Part shown: positions 1 through 7,734 of the stretch, one piece after another
How positions within the stretch are numbered: position 1 is the first letter of the stretch
How the letters are laid out: each line of letters opens with the position of its first letter
Assembly (NCBI GenBank): GCA_964497585.1
Contig: CAZCDS010000003.1
Span: forward strand, 1-64,000
Source of the DNA: CAZCDS01 sp964497585
GTDB lineage: Bacteria; Desulfobacterota; Desulfomonilia; Desulfomonilales; Desulfomonilaceae
Length of the DNA stretch: 64,000 bases
Direction of reading: 5' to 3'
Notes under the pieces: model-generated
The model's database searches: none
What the model saw: the letters and a program-made list of their open reading frames with translations, nothing else
What the model was told of the DNA's origin: nothing
Position numbers and translations under genes: made by a program

Positions 1-189
1 ACCGCCCCAGAATCCCGGCGGGAGTTCTGATACGGCTTCCATGCTGCGCCCCTACGATTACGGGCCGTTCACATATGGGTCGAGACGCTTGCTCTAAGCC
101 CGTTGGCCACGGTGGGGAGCCGTACTACCGGGACTCTCCTATCAATTTCTCCCTCGGCTCCTACGATATTTCGGCCAGGAGGTTGTCTG
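1..189. other. Upstream region of guaA, no gene recognised
   Basis: A short open frame runs in from the window edge and stops at 28-30; it is too short to identify and does not resemble the end of IMP dehydrogenase (guaB), the usual neighbour of guaA. The rest is apparently non-coding and supplies the ribosome binding site for guaA (AGGAGG at 177-182). I looked for a purine-riboswitch-like fold and saw none. Confidence 0.4.
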
Positions 190-1737
190 TTGAAGGCTAT
201 TCCCTATGTATTGATTCTGGATTTCGGTTCCCAGTACACGCAACTCATTGCTCGCCGTATTCGCGAGGCAAAGGTGTATTGCGAAATACATCCCTACGAT
301 AGGGGCCTGGACGTCGCACGGGAAAAGATGCCCGCGGCTGTGGTTCTCTCCGGCGGACCGGCCGCGGTCTATGAGGGGGATTCACCGCAGTTGGACCCGG
401 CTATTCTGGATCTTCGCGTTCCCGTTCTCGGTATCTGCTATGGGCTCCAGTGCATCGCGCATGTCTTGGGCGGTAAGGTGGAGCTGTCGCGGGAACGGGA
501 ATTTGGCCGGGCCCACCTGACCACTGTTCGAGAGGGATCCAGGCTCCTTCGCGGGATCTCCAAGGGCGCACAGGTCTGGATGAGCCACGGGGACAAGGTC
601 ATAGAGCCCCCTCCCGGATTTACCATCACCGCAACCACTGATGATGCTCCCGTGGCGGCTATGGAGAATGACGATCTACGAATTTCCGGCGTACAATTTC
701 ACCCGGAGGTCGTCCACACCCCCCAGGGGGCGCAGGTTATTCGCAATTTCCTTCATGACATTGCCGGCATCCGGCCGGATTGGACCATGGCCTCCTTCAT
801 CGAGACCACTGTAGCACAGGTGCGTGAGCGCGTGGGAAACGCGCACGTAGTTGCGGCTCTGTCGGGCGGAGTGGACTCCTCGGTTATGGTGGCGCTCTTG
901 CACAGGGCCATCGGCGATCAGCTCCATCCCATCTTCGTCAACAACGGCCTGCTGCGAAAGAATGAGTCGGCCGAAGTCCGCGAAGCTTTTGAGCAGCACC
1001 TCGGCATCGCGCTGGACTACGTGGACGCCGCGGATCGCTTTCTCGGAAAGCTTGCCGGCGTGACCGAGCCTGAGATCAAGAGGAAGATCATCGGCGAGGA
1101 GTTCATCCGCGTCTTCGAGGAGCAGGCAGCCACGATTCCCAATGTCAGGTTCCTGGCCCAGGGCACACTCTACCCCGACGTTATCGAGAGTGTCTCCTTC
1201 AAAGGAGGCCCATCAGCCACCATCAAGAGCCACCACAATGTCGGAGGCCTGCCCGAGGTCATGCAATTGGAGCTGATCGAACCTCTGAGGGAGTTATTCA
1301 AGGACGAAGTTCGAGACCTTGGCCTACAGTTGGGGTGCCCGGAATCGATCGTCTGGAGGCATCCCTTCCCCGGTCCCGGACTCGCCGTCCGCATACTCGG
1401 TGAAGTGACTCCTGCAAAGGTTCAGCTCCTTCAGGAGGCCGACGCGATTGCCATTGAAGAGATCCGCAAGGCTGGGCTTTACCCAGATATCTGGCAGGCC
1501 TTCGTGGTCCTCTTACCCGTCCGTTCCGTAGGAGTCATGGGAGACGGTCGGACCTACGAACACGTGGCTGCATTGCGCGCGGTAGACGCGGTGGACGGCA
1601 TGACCGCGGACTGGTTCCGCGTACCTGCCGACACGCTTGCCGCCATCTCCAATCGAATCATCAACGAAGTGAGAGGCATCAACCGCGTGGTCTACGACAT
1701 ATCCTCCAAGCCACCCGCCACCATAGAGTGGGAGTAG
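190..1737 (+). CDS. guaA: GMP synthase (glutamine-hydrolysing)
   Basis: Converts XMP to GMP with ATP and glutamine, the last step of guanine nucleotide synthesis, in the cytoplasm. The protein of about 515 residues has the full two-part layout: an N-terminal class I glutamine amidotransferase with the nucleophile Cys83 in GICYG and the FHPEV motif, then the ATP-pyrophosphatase domain with the P-loop SGGVDSS at about 225-231, then the C-terminal dimerisation domain ending KPPATIEWE. I chose the TTG at 190 because AGGAGG lies 7 bases upstream and because the family starts just before the ILDFGSQYTQ motif. The frame remains open upstream to 103, but the extra 29 residues have no family counterpart. 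The gene stands alone; guaB is not visible. Downstream it runs straight into a dispersed repeat. Confidence 0.97.
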   Translation: MKAIPYVLILDFGSQYTQLIARRIREAKVYCEIHPYDRGLDVAREKMPAAVVLSGGPAAVYEGDSPQLDPAILDLRVPVLGICYGLQCIAHVLGGKVELSREREFGRAHLTTVREGSRLLRGISKGAQVWMSHGDKVIEPPPGFTITATTDDAPVAAMENDDLRISGVQFHPEVVHTPQGAQVIRNFLHDIAGIRPDWTMASFIETTVAQVRERVGNAHVVAALSGGVDSSVMVALLHRAIGDQLHPIFVNNGLLRKNESAEVREAFEQHLGIALDYVDAADRFLGKLAGVTEPEIKRKIIGEEFIRVFEEQAATIPNVRFLAQGTLYPDVIESVSFKGGPSATIKSHHNVGGLPEVMQLELIEPLRELFKDEVRDLGLQLGCPESIVWRHPFPGPGLAVRILGEVTPAKVQLLQEADAIAIEEIRKAGLYPDIWQAFVVLLPVRSVGVMGDGRTYEHVAALRAVDAVDGMTADWFRVPADTLAAISNRIINEVRGINRVVYDISSKPPATIEWE

Positions 1738-1746
1738 GGGGAAGAC

Positions 1747-2353
1747 AAGAAACATCCACCACAGAGGCACAGAGGGCACAGACAAGAGTGATATCTTTTC
1801 CTGGGTATGCGCCACGGCAGGCGGCCCGGAGTAGTTCACAGGACTATGCGCTTGATACCCCGCTTGATCAGCTCGACGTTGAAGTTGATGAGCAGGCCCA
1901 CCCGGTGACCGGATAGTCTCAGGTAGGTCAAGACCTGTGCTCGGTGAATTGGAAGCAGGCTCTCGCAGGCCTTCAACTCAACTATCACGCAGTCTTCTAC
2001 GAGCAGGTCCAGGCGCAAACCGGCTTCGAGTTCTAATCCGTCGTAGAACGACCGGCAGTGCTACCTGTCTCGCAAGGGCCAATCCTCCCTTCTTGAGCTC
2101 ATGCTCCAGGCACAGTTCATAAACGCTTTCCAGCAGCCCCAACCCAAGGGTCCGGTGGACTTGGATTGCGGCATCAACAATCTGCCCTGAAACGTCATTG
2201 ACGCGCGCAGGAATCTGTTTGTTTCCTGGTCCTTTATCCGAGTCCCCGGCCCTCTTCAATTCAAACTCTCCTTTCTTCTCTGTGTTCTCTGTGCCTCTGT
2301 GGTGGAAACTTCTTCTCTTCTTGGGTCTCTGTGTTCTGTGGTGGATGTTTCTT
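1747..2353. repeat. Palindromic repeat unit A (family 1) enclosing a GxxExxY gene
   Basis: A 19-base sequence beginning AAGAAACATCCACC at 1747-1765 recurs in perfect inverse orientation at 2335-2353. Inside each arm is a purine-rich stretch with the core CCACAGAGGCACAGAG (left about 1757-1775; right, inverted, about 2285-2306). The arms enclose a single gene of the GxxExxY family. The same arms, without the gene or with a remnant of it, occur at 4565-4815, 5119-5221, 6792-6944 and 8341-8455. The layout is that of a small element with terminal inverted repeats, but no target-site duplication or transposase is visible. Confidence 0.75.
1836..2259 (-). pseudogene. GxxExxY family protein, frameshifted
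   Basis: Two overlapping minus-strand frames together make one GxxExxY protein, a family of small PD-(D/E)XK-nuclease-like proteins of unknown role. The first (2259 down to about 2047) contains the signature GLLESVYE and continues to ALPVV. The second (from about 2045 to 1836) carries the second half, DLLVEDCVIVELKA and LLINFNVELIKRGIKRIVL. Reading TAC GAC GGA directly after GTT would restore the family consensus, so a single extra base near 2046 breaks the frame. Apart from this the gene is complete, so it may be a recent mutation, a sequencing error, or a programmed event. It sits inside inverted repeats (unit A) between guaA and the porin-like gene. Catalytic residues of the fold (E and D..ExK-like) appear intact in the two halves. 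Confidence 0.85.
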
Positions 2354-2390
2354 CAAAAAGAAAACCCGGAGGCCGATGACCTCCGGGTTT
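2351..2390 (-). terminator. Rho-independent terminator of the porin-like gene
   Basis: The arms AAACCCGGAGG (2362-2372) and CCTCCGGGTTT (2380-2390) form an 11-bp stem with a 7-base loop. On the minus strand the stem is followed by TTTTCTTTTT, the expected U-tract. It lies about 30 bases past the stop of the gene at 2417-4282 and touches the right end of repeat unit A. Confidence 0.85.
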
Positions 2391-2416
2391 CGTTTATCAG
2401 GTTATGAGATGGTGGT

Positions 2417-4282
2417 TTAGAACTCTATGAGCAGGGAGCCCTGGAAAGCCTGGATCGCGTCACGGCTCTCGAGGACCGCGGCGTCATCGATGGCGCCGCC
2501 CACGACTGCCACCGCCTGATAGGCTTCTGCGAACCAGTCACCCGGCTGCCAGTAGGAGTAACGGGTCCTGAGGGTCATACCTTCGAGCAGTTTCCAGTCG
2601 CAACCCAGGTTGATTTCCCAACCGATGAAGCCGTCGGAAACATAGTCCGCGCCCGCTCCCCAGGCACGTCCGGCATTGCTGTAGAAGCGCATGGTGTTAG
2701 CTATGCGGGCCGCAGTTTCCCCGTTGAGGCTACCGTCGCTGCAGTACTGTCCGAAGTAGGTCCCTGCGCGCTCCAGCCGGTGCGCCCACATGTAGCTGCC
2801 CCAGACGTTCAAGTTGCAGGCTACCGCGTAGTCGATACGGCCGGCAAATGCGTACCCGTCGCTCAATCCGCCGTGATCGTCCACGCAAAAGGCAACATCG
2901 AGGATGTTCCATCCGCCGTTGTTTCCGCCGGCGTACCGGTTGAACATCAGGTACTCGTACGGCTCCAGCGCCTGCCAGTTGAGGGTCCACGGTGTATAGA
3001 TCTTGTCGTTTCCACCGGGCTGCCCAGGCAGAAGGACTCCGGCCGGGATGAAGGCCGGCGCAGCCAAACCGTTGTACAGGTTCCGTGCGCGGTTCCCAGT
3101 GTTCAGTACGGGACCGGACACCAAGGCATAAACCGCGGAGAACTTCAGCGGACCGACCACGAAGCCTGCCTCGGAGAAGAAATGATACGCCTCCACATGA
3201 AAGGTCTGGTTACCGCCCCCTCTGCCCAAATTAACCGGTGTAACTACGGCGCCGCCCGCTGCCGAGGGGCGATAACGGTCAAGATTGACCCAGGCATACT
3301 CTGCGTTCGCGAAGAAGCGTCCGTTGTTGTACTTGAAGTAAAAGAGGTTGATCCAGGTGTTGTCGTCACGGTTGGCGGTAAAAGGAGCTACGTTATTTCC
3401 GTGGTATTGACGCCAAATAGTCCCCGCGCCGAAATCAAAATCTGCGTTGTCGTACGTTATGATAAAACCTTCAAAGAAATCGTTCTTCTCCGTGGCGTCC
3501 ACATCCACGTTCCAGACCTCGACGCCACGGCTGCGGCCCAGCCAGATGCCCCAGAGCAGACGGAAGGGACCGTAGGGAACGACCGTGAGGAAGGACTCTG
3601 CACGGGTGTTGTAACCCAGGGTTGCGCCGGTTCCGAGAGGGAAGTCCTTCACACCGATGGAGAAGACGCCCCAGGGCACATAGATGGTGCTCCGGAACTG
3701 TTCCCAGCTCCCGATCGCCGCGGTGTCATAGGCGTTGGTGGAGGTCTGCGTCATGTAGTACCGCTCGAAGGGCGGAATGCCGGCTCCCGCCGCAACCATG
3801 TCGTACTTGTTGCGGTACCCGCCGATGCTGTACACACCGAACACCCTGATGGCCTTGTTCACCCGGATGGTGGGCCTGAGGGTCAACCGGGAATCGTTGA
3901 TGAGCGCGTCGGATCCCGTTGAGGAGTACCCGCCCCGGACGATCCCTTCCTGACTACCCGGGGCTCCGCCGAGGTTTATCAGAAAATTGCTGGAGGGTTT
4001 AATGGCCGGAGCCATACGACCGGCCCCCGGACCACGGCCATAAATGTTCGGGCCGGCAAAGCCGACTAAAACAGAGCGCCCCGGCACCAGTCCCACCGCC
4101 GTTTGCGGAAGTCCGGAATCCTGGGCATCCCGTTTTCCGAACAGGTCGTTGTTGCCTGTGGAGCCCCAATACGTCAGCCGGTTCTCGTATTCGCCTTTCA
4201 TGCTGAATTCCCAGGCGAAGGAGGGGCCGGCAAAGGCTGCGACGAGGAGCCCCGCGAACATGAAAATCAATAATCTCTTCAT
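2417..4282 (-). CDS. Porin-like outer-membrane beta-barrel protein
   Basis: A 621-residue exported protein. The N-terminus is a clear signal peptide (basic MKR, hydrophobic core, cleavage after PSFA), and the mature start AWEFSMKGEYENRL resembles major outer-membrane proteins of deltaproteobacteria. The body is rich in Tyr, Trp, Gly and Asn with alternating hydrophobic patterns typical of beta strands, and it ends in Phe (LLIEF), the usual C-terminal signal for the barrel-assembly machinery. No specific substrate can be assigned. The start is supported by AGGAGG a few bases upstream of 4282. The gene is monocistronic: it has its own terminator at 2351-2390 and a likely promoter about 200 bases upstream. 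Its strong terminator and ribosome binding site suggest high expression. Confidence 0.8.
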   Translation of the reverse strand: MKRLLIFMFAGLLVAAFAGPSFAWEFSMKGEYENRLTYWGSTGNNDLFGKRDAQDSGLPQTAVGLVPGRSVLVGFAGPNIYGRGPGAGRMAPAIKPSSNFLINLGGAPGSQEGIVRGGYSSTGSDALINDSRLTLRPTIRVNKAIRVFGVYSIGGYRNKYDMVAAGAGIPPFERYYMTQTSTNAYDTAAIGSWEQFRSTIYVPWGVFSIGVKDFPLGTGATLGYNTRAESFLTVVPYGPFRLLWGIWLGRSRGVEVWNVDVDATEKNDFFEGFIITYDNADFDFGAGTIWRQYHGNNVAPFTANRDDNTWINLFYFKYNNGRFFANAEYAWVNLDRYRPSAAGGAVVTPVNLGRGGGNQTFHVEAYHFFSEAGFVVGPLKFSAVYALVSGPVLNTGNRARNLYNGLAAPAFIPAGVLLPGQPGGNDKIYTPWTLNWQALEPYEYLMFNRYAGGNNGGWNILDVAFCVDDHGGLSDGYAFAGRIDYAVACNLNVWGSYMWAHRLERAGTYFGQYCSDGSLNGETAARIANTMRFYSNAGRAWGAGADYVSDGFIGWEINLGCDWKLLEGMTLRTRYSYWQPGDWFAEAYQAVAVVGGAIDDAAVLESRDAIQAFQGSLLIEF

Positions 4283-4482
4283 CTCTTCCTCCTAATCCTA
4301 AAAACGGAAATGGAAAAAAATGCCCGTAGGCAATTGTAGCCTTAGCATCCACTTCACGCCGACTGTACGTCAACCCTTCGTCCCCCCTCCCGCCGGCCGT
4401 GCGGGTTAGAGTTCCGAAGAGCACCTACTGTTGCGGCCGAAACGACTTCGACCGCGGTTCTCACGATTTACGATTTAACAGA

Positions 4483-4512
4483 CTTTTAGCACTGGACACA
4501 GGCTTCTGTCAA
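4483..4512 (-). promoter_or_regulatory. Candidate sigma-70 promoter of the porin-like gene
   Basis: On the minus strand, TTGACA (4512-4507) is followed after 18 bases by TAAAAG (4488-4483), preceded by an extended-minus-10 TGC. It would give a leader of about 200 bases. The region 4283-4560 otherwise holds nothing I recognise. Confidence 0.4.
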
Positions 4513-4564
4513 GGAAAAACTCGTCGCTCCGCAAGCCGGCGCGGCTCGCAACGCCACCGAAAGG

Positions 4565-4815
4565 AGAAAAAATATCCACGAGCAAGGCACAAAGACACCA
4601 AGAAAAAAAGAAGAGATACCAACCACAGAGGCACAAAGGCACAGAGAAATTACAGGATTATGCGTTTTATGCCCTGTCTGATCACCTCGACGCTGAAGTT
4701 GATGAGAAGGCCCAGCCAGTGGCCGATTAGCCTCAGGTAGGTCAATATTTGAGCTTTGTGGTTCAGATTTCTTGGTCTTCTTGGCGCCTTCGTGTCTTGG
4801 CGGGTGAAATTTCTT
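4565..4815. repeat. Palindromic repeat unit B (family 1) with a gene remnant
   Basis: The left arm (about 4565-4645) contains CACAAAGACACCAAGAAA and then CCACAGAGGCACAAAGG. The right arm (about 4755-4815) carries the inverse form, reading on the minus strand CCAAGACACGAAGGCGCCAAG followed by AACCACAAAG. Between them lies only the tail of a GxxExxY gene (4650-4760). The unit ends 8 bases from the stop codon of yggU. Confidence 0.7.
4650..4760 (-). pseudogene. C-terminal remnant of a GxxExxY protein
   Basis: On the minus strand the 36 codons from 4760 to the stop at 4652-4650 read HKAQILTYLRLIGH, then GLLINFSVEVIRQGIKRIIL. They match the C-terminus of the frameshifted GxxExxY gene at 1836-2259 (HRAQVLTYLRLSGH, GLLINFNVELIKRGIKRIVL). 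All upstream parts of the gene, including the GxxExxY motif, are gone. The junction with the flanking repeat is abrupt, so this looks like an internal deletion derivative of the gene-bearing unit. Confidence 0.8.
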
Positions 4816-4823
4816 GTTCCGGA

Positions 4824-5117
4824 CTATTGCAGCGCTTGTGCCAGCCTTTCTTCGAGTTCGGCCTTGCCGACGTGCTCGACGAGAAGCACTTTTTCCCGGG
4901 AGCTGTGTCCTCTTAGAATGGTGATCGACGAAGGTGTGACATGGAGCGTCTTGGCCATTAGCTTGATCAGTGCCTGGTTGGCGCGTCCATCGACGGGCGC
5001 GCTCTTCAGTCTAACCCCTAGAGCGTCGCCTTTCCATCCGGTCAGCGCGTCGGTCGCAGCACGAGGCGTTACGCGCACCTGAAGGGTCGAGCCTTGCTTG
5101 TGTTCCCGTATACACAT
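4824..5117 (-). CDS. yggU: YggU/DUF167 family protein
   Basis: A 97-residue cytoplasmic protein of the conserved DUF167 (YggU) family, whose biochemical role is not established. Family features are visible: the N-terminal strand LQVRVTPRA, the central VRLKSAPVDGRANQALIKLMAK, and the later ITILRGHSSREKVL. It normally forms a tight operon with yggT, which lies just upstream on the same strand here (5240-5539). The two are separated by repeat unit C, which reaches to within two bases of the start codon, so no ordinary ribosome binding site precedes ATG 5117. Either the repeat provides an unconventional translation start or expression has been disturbed by the insertion. Confidence 0.9.
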   Translation of the reverse strand: MCIREHKQGSTLQVRVTPRAATDALTGWKGDALGVRLKSAPVDGRANQALIKLMAKTLHVTPSSITILRGHSSREKVLLVEHVGKAELEERLAQALQ

Positions 5118-5118
5118 C

Positions 5119-5221
5119 TAAGAAATATCCACCACAGAGGCACGGAGGGCACAGAGAAGATGGAGATAAGAGAGTAAATTTGCTCTGCGGGTTCTGTGCT
5201 TCTGTGGTTGAAATTCTCTTA
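5119..5221. repeat. Palindromic repeat unit C (family 1), gene-less, between yggT and yggU
   Basis: A 103-base imperfect palindrome. The left arm TAAGAAATATCCACCACAGA begins at 5119. The right arm, inverted and ending at 5221, reads on the minus strand TAAGAGAATTTCAACCACAG. Both contain the family core CACAGAGGCAC/GAG-rich tract. The interior of about 25 bases has no gene. It occupies the whole space between yggT and yggU apart from 18 bases. Confidence 0.75.
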
Positions 5222-5239
5222 TTTTCCGCGTCTCAACGG

Positions 5240-5539
5240 CTATCGCAAGCTCGCAGCCACCTGATACAACGTCTGAACAAGAAACCGCTGAAGAAAAATT
5301 ATCACAAGAATCACGATGATCGGGGAGATGTCTATGCCCATCGCCGGTAGGGGGAGCTTGCGCCTGATAATTGCGAAAACCGGATCGGTGACGCCGTTAA
5401 GGAATCGCACGATGGGATTGTACGGGTCGGGATTCACCCAGGATATGAGTGCAGCGATGATCACGATCCACATGTAGATCGTCAGTACGGTGTCGAGCAC
5501 GCCCGCGAACGCGCCGATGAAATTTCCCAAAACAAACAT
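5240..5539 (-). CDS. yggT: YggT family membrane protein
   Basis: A 99-residue integral membrane protein of the YggT (Ycf19-like) family. It has two hydrophobic stretches (about residues 8-35 and 68-92) around a polar loop carrying the family motif SWVNPDPYNPIVRFL and the turn TDPVF. Family members are associated with cell-envelope functions and osmotic tolerance in some bacteria, but no reaction is known. In many genomes yggT directly precedes yggU, as it does here on the same strand, with repeat unit C wedged between. The ATG at 5539 has a GGAAAG-type site upstream. Long runs of Ile, Val and Leu fit a membrane protein. Confidence 0.9.
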   Translation of the reverse strand: MFVLGNFIGAFAGVLDTVLTIYMWIVIIAALISWVNPDPYNPIVRFLNGVTDPVFAIIRRKLPLPAMGIDISPIIVILVIIFLQRFLVQTLYQVAASLR

Positions 5540-6414
5540 GGAGCTTTCCGTCCGTCCTTCCTCTTGGGGCTATCCGAGTCAGGCCCTCTCATAATACATG
5601 TTGTGGTCTTCCCACGCCTTCAATAGTTCTATAGTCTTCCGCACTGAGCTCTGCACTAACGCGTTTTCGTTGAGATTTCCCCCTCTCCCCACCCTCTTAT
5701 GCCAGGGGAGAGGGGAAGGCGTGAACCATGATTGTCATATGCCCTATCCCCACCCTCTTATGCCAGGGGAGAGGGCTTTCTTTCCCCTCCCTTGAGGGGA
5801 GGGGGCAAGGGGAGGATGACAAGCGCTTGGAATCACTGACACACGATCCTTAGGTCAGCGCCTATGGGGCCACCCCGCTGGGGACCGAGGCTCGTGGGGT
5901 TCTGTTTCCTGGCTGCTCTTTCAAAAGCAGTCCGTTCGCGCATCCCACATGTCCCGATCGTCGAGTCGTGTCGATAGCCCCATTTCCCGTTATTCCATGG
6001 CTATGGCCTGCTCCCCAGGTATCTCAATACATTGACAATACTCGATCCTTCCCGGTTCCCACCAACAGCGATACGCGTGATGGTTGCAAACCGGTCACCC
6101 GTGCAACAACTCATCCCCGGGTTAAATCCTGATGACCGAGGAGGGCCGCCCTGTACACAGGGGCCAGCCGGCGTCGAAAAGTTGCAACTCTCCCCCCGGA
6201 GGAATTCTCCGGACGCGGCAAGGCGAACTTGTCGCACGGCCAAGGCAAGCGTCGACCTTAACCAATGTCCGCTATGACGGTAGCTTATATGCAGTCCGCC
6301 GAGCAGGCGAAGACAAGAGATAAACCTGTCCCCTTCGAGGACCCGGAACAGAGTTGCGGGTCCTCCCGCGGGTTCCTCCGGGGACCGACGGCCGGGGGAA
6401 CAGGTGCTGTACTG
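5540..6414. other. 875-base gene-poor region
   Basis: Apart from repeat family 2 (5682-5851) I find no convincing gene. A minus-strand frame at 6243-6001 (80 codons) lacks a recognisable domain and a good ribosome binding site. Just past the HU gene, arms at 6337-6345 and 6357-6365 (GAGGACCCG/CGGGTCCTC) form a 9-bp hairpin with no U-tract, a weak terminator candidate for that gene. Confidence 0.5.
5682..5851 (-). repeat. Dispersed repeat family 2, copy 1 (with internal duplication)
   Basis: Read on the minus strand from 5851, it begins AAGGATCGTGTGTCAGTGAT and continues through TCCAAGC, then C-rich hairpins (CCCCTCCC...GGGAGGGG) and the unit CCCTCTCCCCTGGC. It aligns with 7431-7560 on the plus strand, which begins AAGGATCGTATGTCAGTGAT. 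In this copy the block CCACCCTCTTATGCCAGG plus flanks occurs twice (around 5689-5712 and 5750-5774), a tandem duplication absent from copy 2. Confidence 0.7.
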
Positions 6415-6687
6415 CTACTTGACGGCGTCCTTCAAAGCCTTGGCCGCCGTGAATTTGGGGGCTTTGGTCGCTTTGATCTTGATTTTCTTCTTGGTGCGCG
6501 GATTGATCCCGGTACGGGCCGCCCTCTTGACAACGGAGAACTTCCCGAAACCGGGCACGGAAATCTGCTGACCTTTGCCCAGTTGCTCCGCAATGGTACC
6601 GAAGATCAGCTCAAATGCTTCGGCAGCGTGCTTCTTTGTCGTGTCACCCTTTTTGGCCAGCAGGTCGACAAATTCGGCCTTGGTCAT
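6415..6687 (-). CDS. HU/IHF family DNA-binding protein
   Basis: A 90-residue histone-like protein that bends and compacts DNA as a dimer. The N-terminal helices MTKAEFVDLLAKKG and the core GFGKF (46-50) are present, followed by the DNA-binding arm with R..RTGINPRT (55-65) and the basic tract KKKIKIKAT, then the C-terminal helix FTAAKALKDAVK. The Pro in NPRT that intercalates between base pairs is conserved. Sequence alone does not tell HU from an IHF-like role; the very basic arm and lack of an IHF partner nearby favour HU. I chose ATG 6687 over the upstream in-frame start (6714) because GAGGAGG lies 5 bases upstream. It is monocistronic, with a strong promoter at 6735-6763. Confidence 0.95.
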   Translation of the reverse strand: MTKAEFVDLLAKKGDTTKKHAAEAFELIFGTIAEQLGKGQQISVPGFGKFSVVKRAARTGINPRTKKKIKIKATKAPKFTAAKALKDAVK

Positions 6688-6734
6688 AACCCCCTCCTCT
6701 CTTGGATACAGCACACCGGTGGATGGACAATGTC

Positions 6735-6763
6735 TCTATAATCGCCTGATGGTGGGGTGTCAA
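6735..6763 (-). promoter_or_regulatory. Sigma-70 type promoter of the HU gene
   Basis: On the minus strand TTGACA (6763-6758), a 17-base spacer, then TATAGA (6740-6735). The -35 is perfect and the -10 matches at four positions. It lies about 50 bases upstream of the chosen start. Confidence 0.7.
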
Positions 6764-6791
6764 GCAAATTCCCACTTTTTTTCGACGCACC

Positions 6792-6944
6792 GGAAAGAGA
6801 AGAAACATCTACCACAGAGGCACAGAGGGCACAGCGAAGAAAAGATTAAAGAAATTTGCTCTGCGGGCTCTGTGCCTCTGTGGTGGAAACTTCCTAATCT
6901 TCTTTGTGTCTTCGTGTCTTGGGGGTGGATGTTTCTTCTCTTCC
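6792..6944. repeat. Palindromic repeat unit D (family 1)
   Basis: The outer arms GGAAAGAGAAGAAACATCTA (from 6792) and, inverted, GGAAGAGAAGAAACATCCAC (6944 downwards) flank two inner arms with ACCACAGAGGCACAGAGGGC and its inverse around 6865-6886. Together it forms a long potential cruciform of about 150 bases without any gene. It lies in the divergent space between the HU gene and the ferredoxin gene (6688-7079), which otherwise holds only their upstream signals. Confidence 0.75.
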
Positions 6945-7079
6945 TCTCCCCCGTCGGGTCTCAAGCTCCGGGCTTTGCAGTGGATTTTTTGTTGTTGACT
7001 GAGTTGACGGGAAGTTGTAAACGTCAAATGTTACGGATTCTCATTCGAATTCAGATTGAAGCGAGGGAAAGGAGAAACC

Positions 7080-7274
7080 ATGGCAAAGGTACCCGTAATC
7101 GACCAAGAAGCCTGCACCGGATGCGGAACGTGCGCAGCAATAGCTGAAGACTGTTTCGAACTGAACGAAGACACCGAAAAGGCGTTCGTCAAGAGTCCTT
7201 GCACCTCCTCCGAGGAGGACATCGAGGAAGCCATAGACACCTGTCCGGAAGAAGCCATAAGCTGGTCCGAATAA
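7080..7274 (+). CDS. Single-cluster [4Fe-4S] ferredoxin
   Basis: A 64-residue acidic electron carrier. Cys12, Cys15 and Cys18 (CTGCGTC) and the distant Cys55 (CPEEAI) are the ligands of one [4Fe-4S] cluster. Cys25 and Cys41 sit where some monocluster ferredoxins form a disulphide. The pattern CxxCxxC plus one CP is that of the Fer4 type seen in sulfate reducers and clostridia-like anaerobes. ATG 7080 is preferred over the in-frame start at 7056 because AAGGAG is 6 bases upstream. No redox partner gene is adjacent, so the donor and acceptor cannot be inferred; it sits between repeat unit D and repeat family 2. Confidence 0.92.
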   Translation: MAKVPVIDQEACTGCGTCAAIAEDCFELNEDTEKAFVKSPCTSSEEDIEEAIDTCPEEAISWSE

Positions 7275-7430
7275 GGACGGGCAATTCTGCCCCCGGAGCC
7301 GGCGGGTCGCGCGGGGCCAAATCACGCGCATCACCGCCTCAAGCCGGGGCGCCCACTCGTGTTGAGGCTCCGGACTCCGGTTTGAGCAATGACCAGGGGT
7401 ACCGGAGACTTCCCCCAAAGGCGTTAACTC

Positions 7431-7560
7431 AAGGATCGTATGTCAGTGATTCCAAGCTCCTTTCACCCTCCCCTGCCCCCCTCCCCTCAAAGGAGGAGGG
7501 CTGTTAACCCTCTCCCCTGGCGGGAGAGGGCAGGGTGAGGTGGCAATCATTCCGCATATC
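7431..7560 (+). repeat. Dispersed repeat family 2, copy 2
   Basis: It starts AAGGATCGTATGTCAGTGAT and continues through TCCAAGC, C-rich inverted runs (CCCTCCCC / GGAGGAGGG) and CCCTCTCCCCTGGCGGGAGA, closing near GGCAATCATTCCGCATATC. It is the plus-strand counterpart of 5851-5682. The region from the ferredoxin stop to the next gene (7275-7734) contains nothing else I recognise. Confidence 0.7.
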
Positions 7561-7734
7561 ATGGCGTGAAAGTTAACGCCGATGGGATCTTTTCCCCTTT
7601 AACCGCGGGCGAGGGAAGCGTCACGTCGTCTCAGTCGGTCGATGACCATTTCCTCGCCCGCCGTTCGTTTTGAACGGGAGCACTGGACCCGATTGTCTCC
7701 CCTGCAAGGGGGTCGTCCGGGGAGCCCATGAACC

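Noticed and set aside
1..189. Purine riboswitch or end of guaB before guaA
   Set aside because: Neither the conserved riboswitch loops nor the guaB C-terminal pattern is visible.
2780..3922. Long open frame on the plus strand (380 codons)
   Set aside because: It lies wholly opposite the porin-like gene, has no recognisable domain, and mirrors the third-position bias of the real gene.
6001..6243. Minus-strand 80-codon frame in the yggT-HU gap
   Set aside because: No recognisable domain and no ribosome binding site; likely chance.
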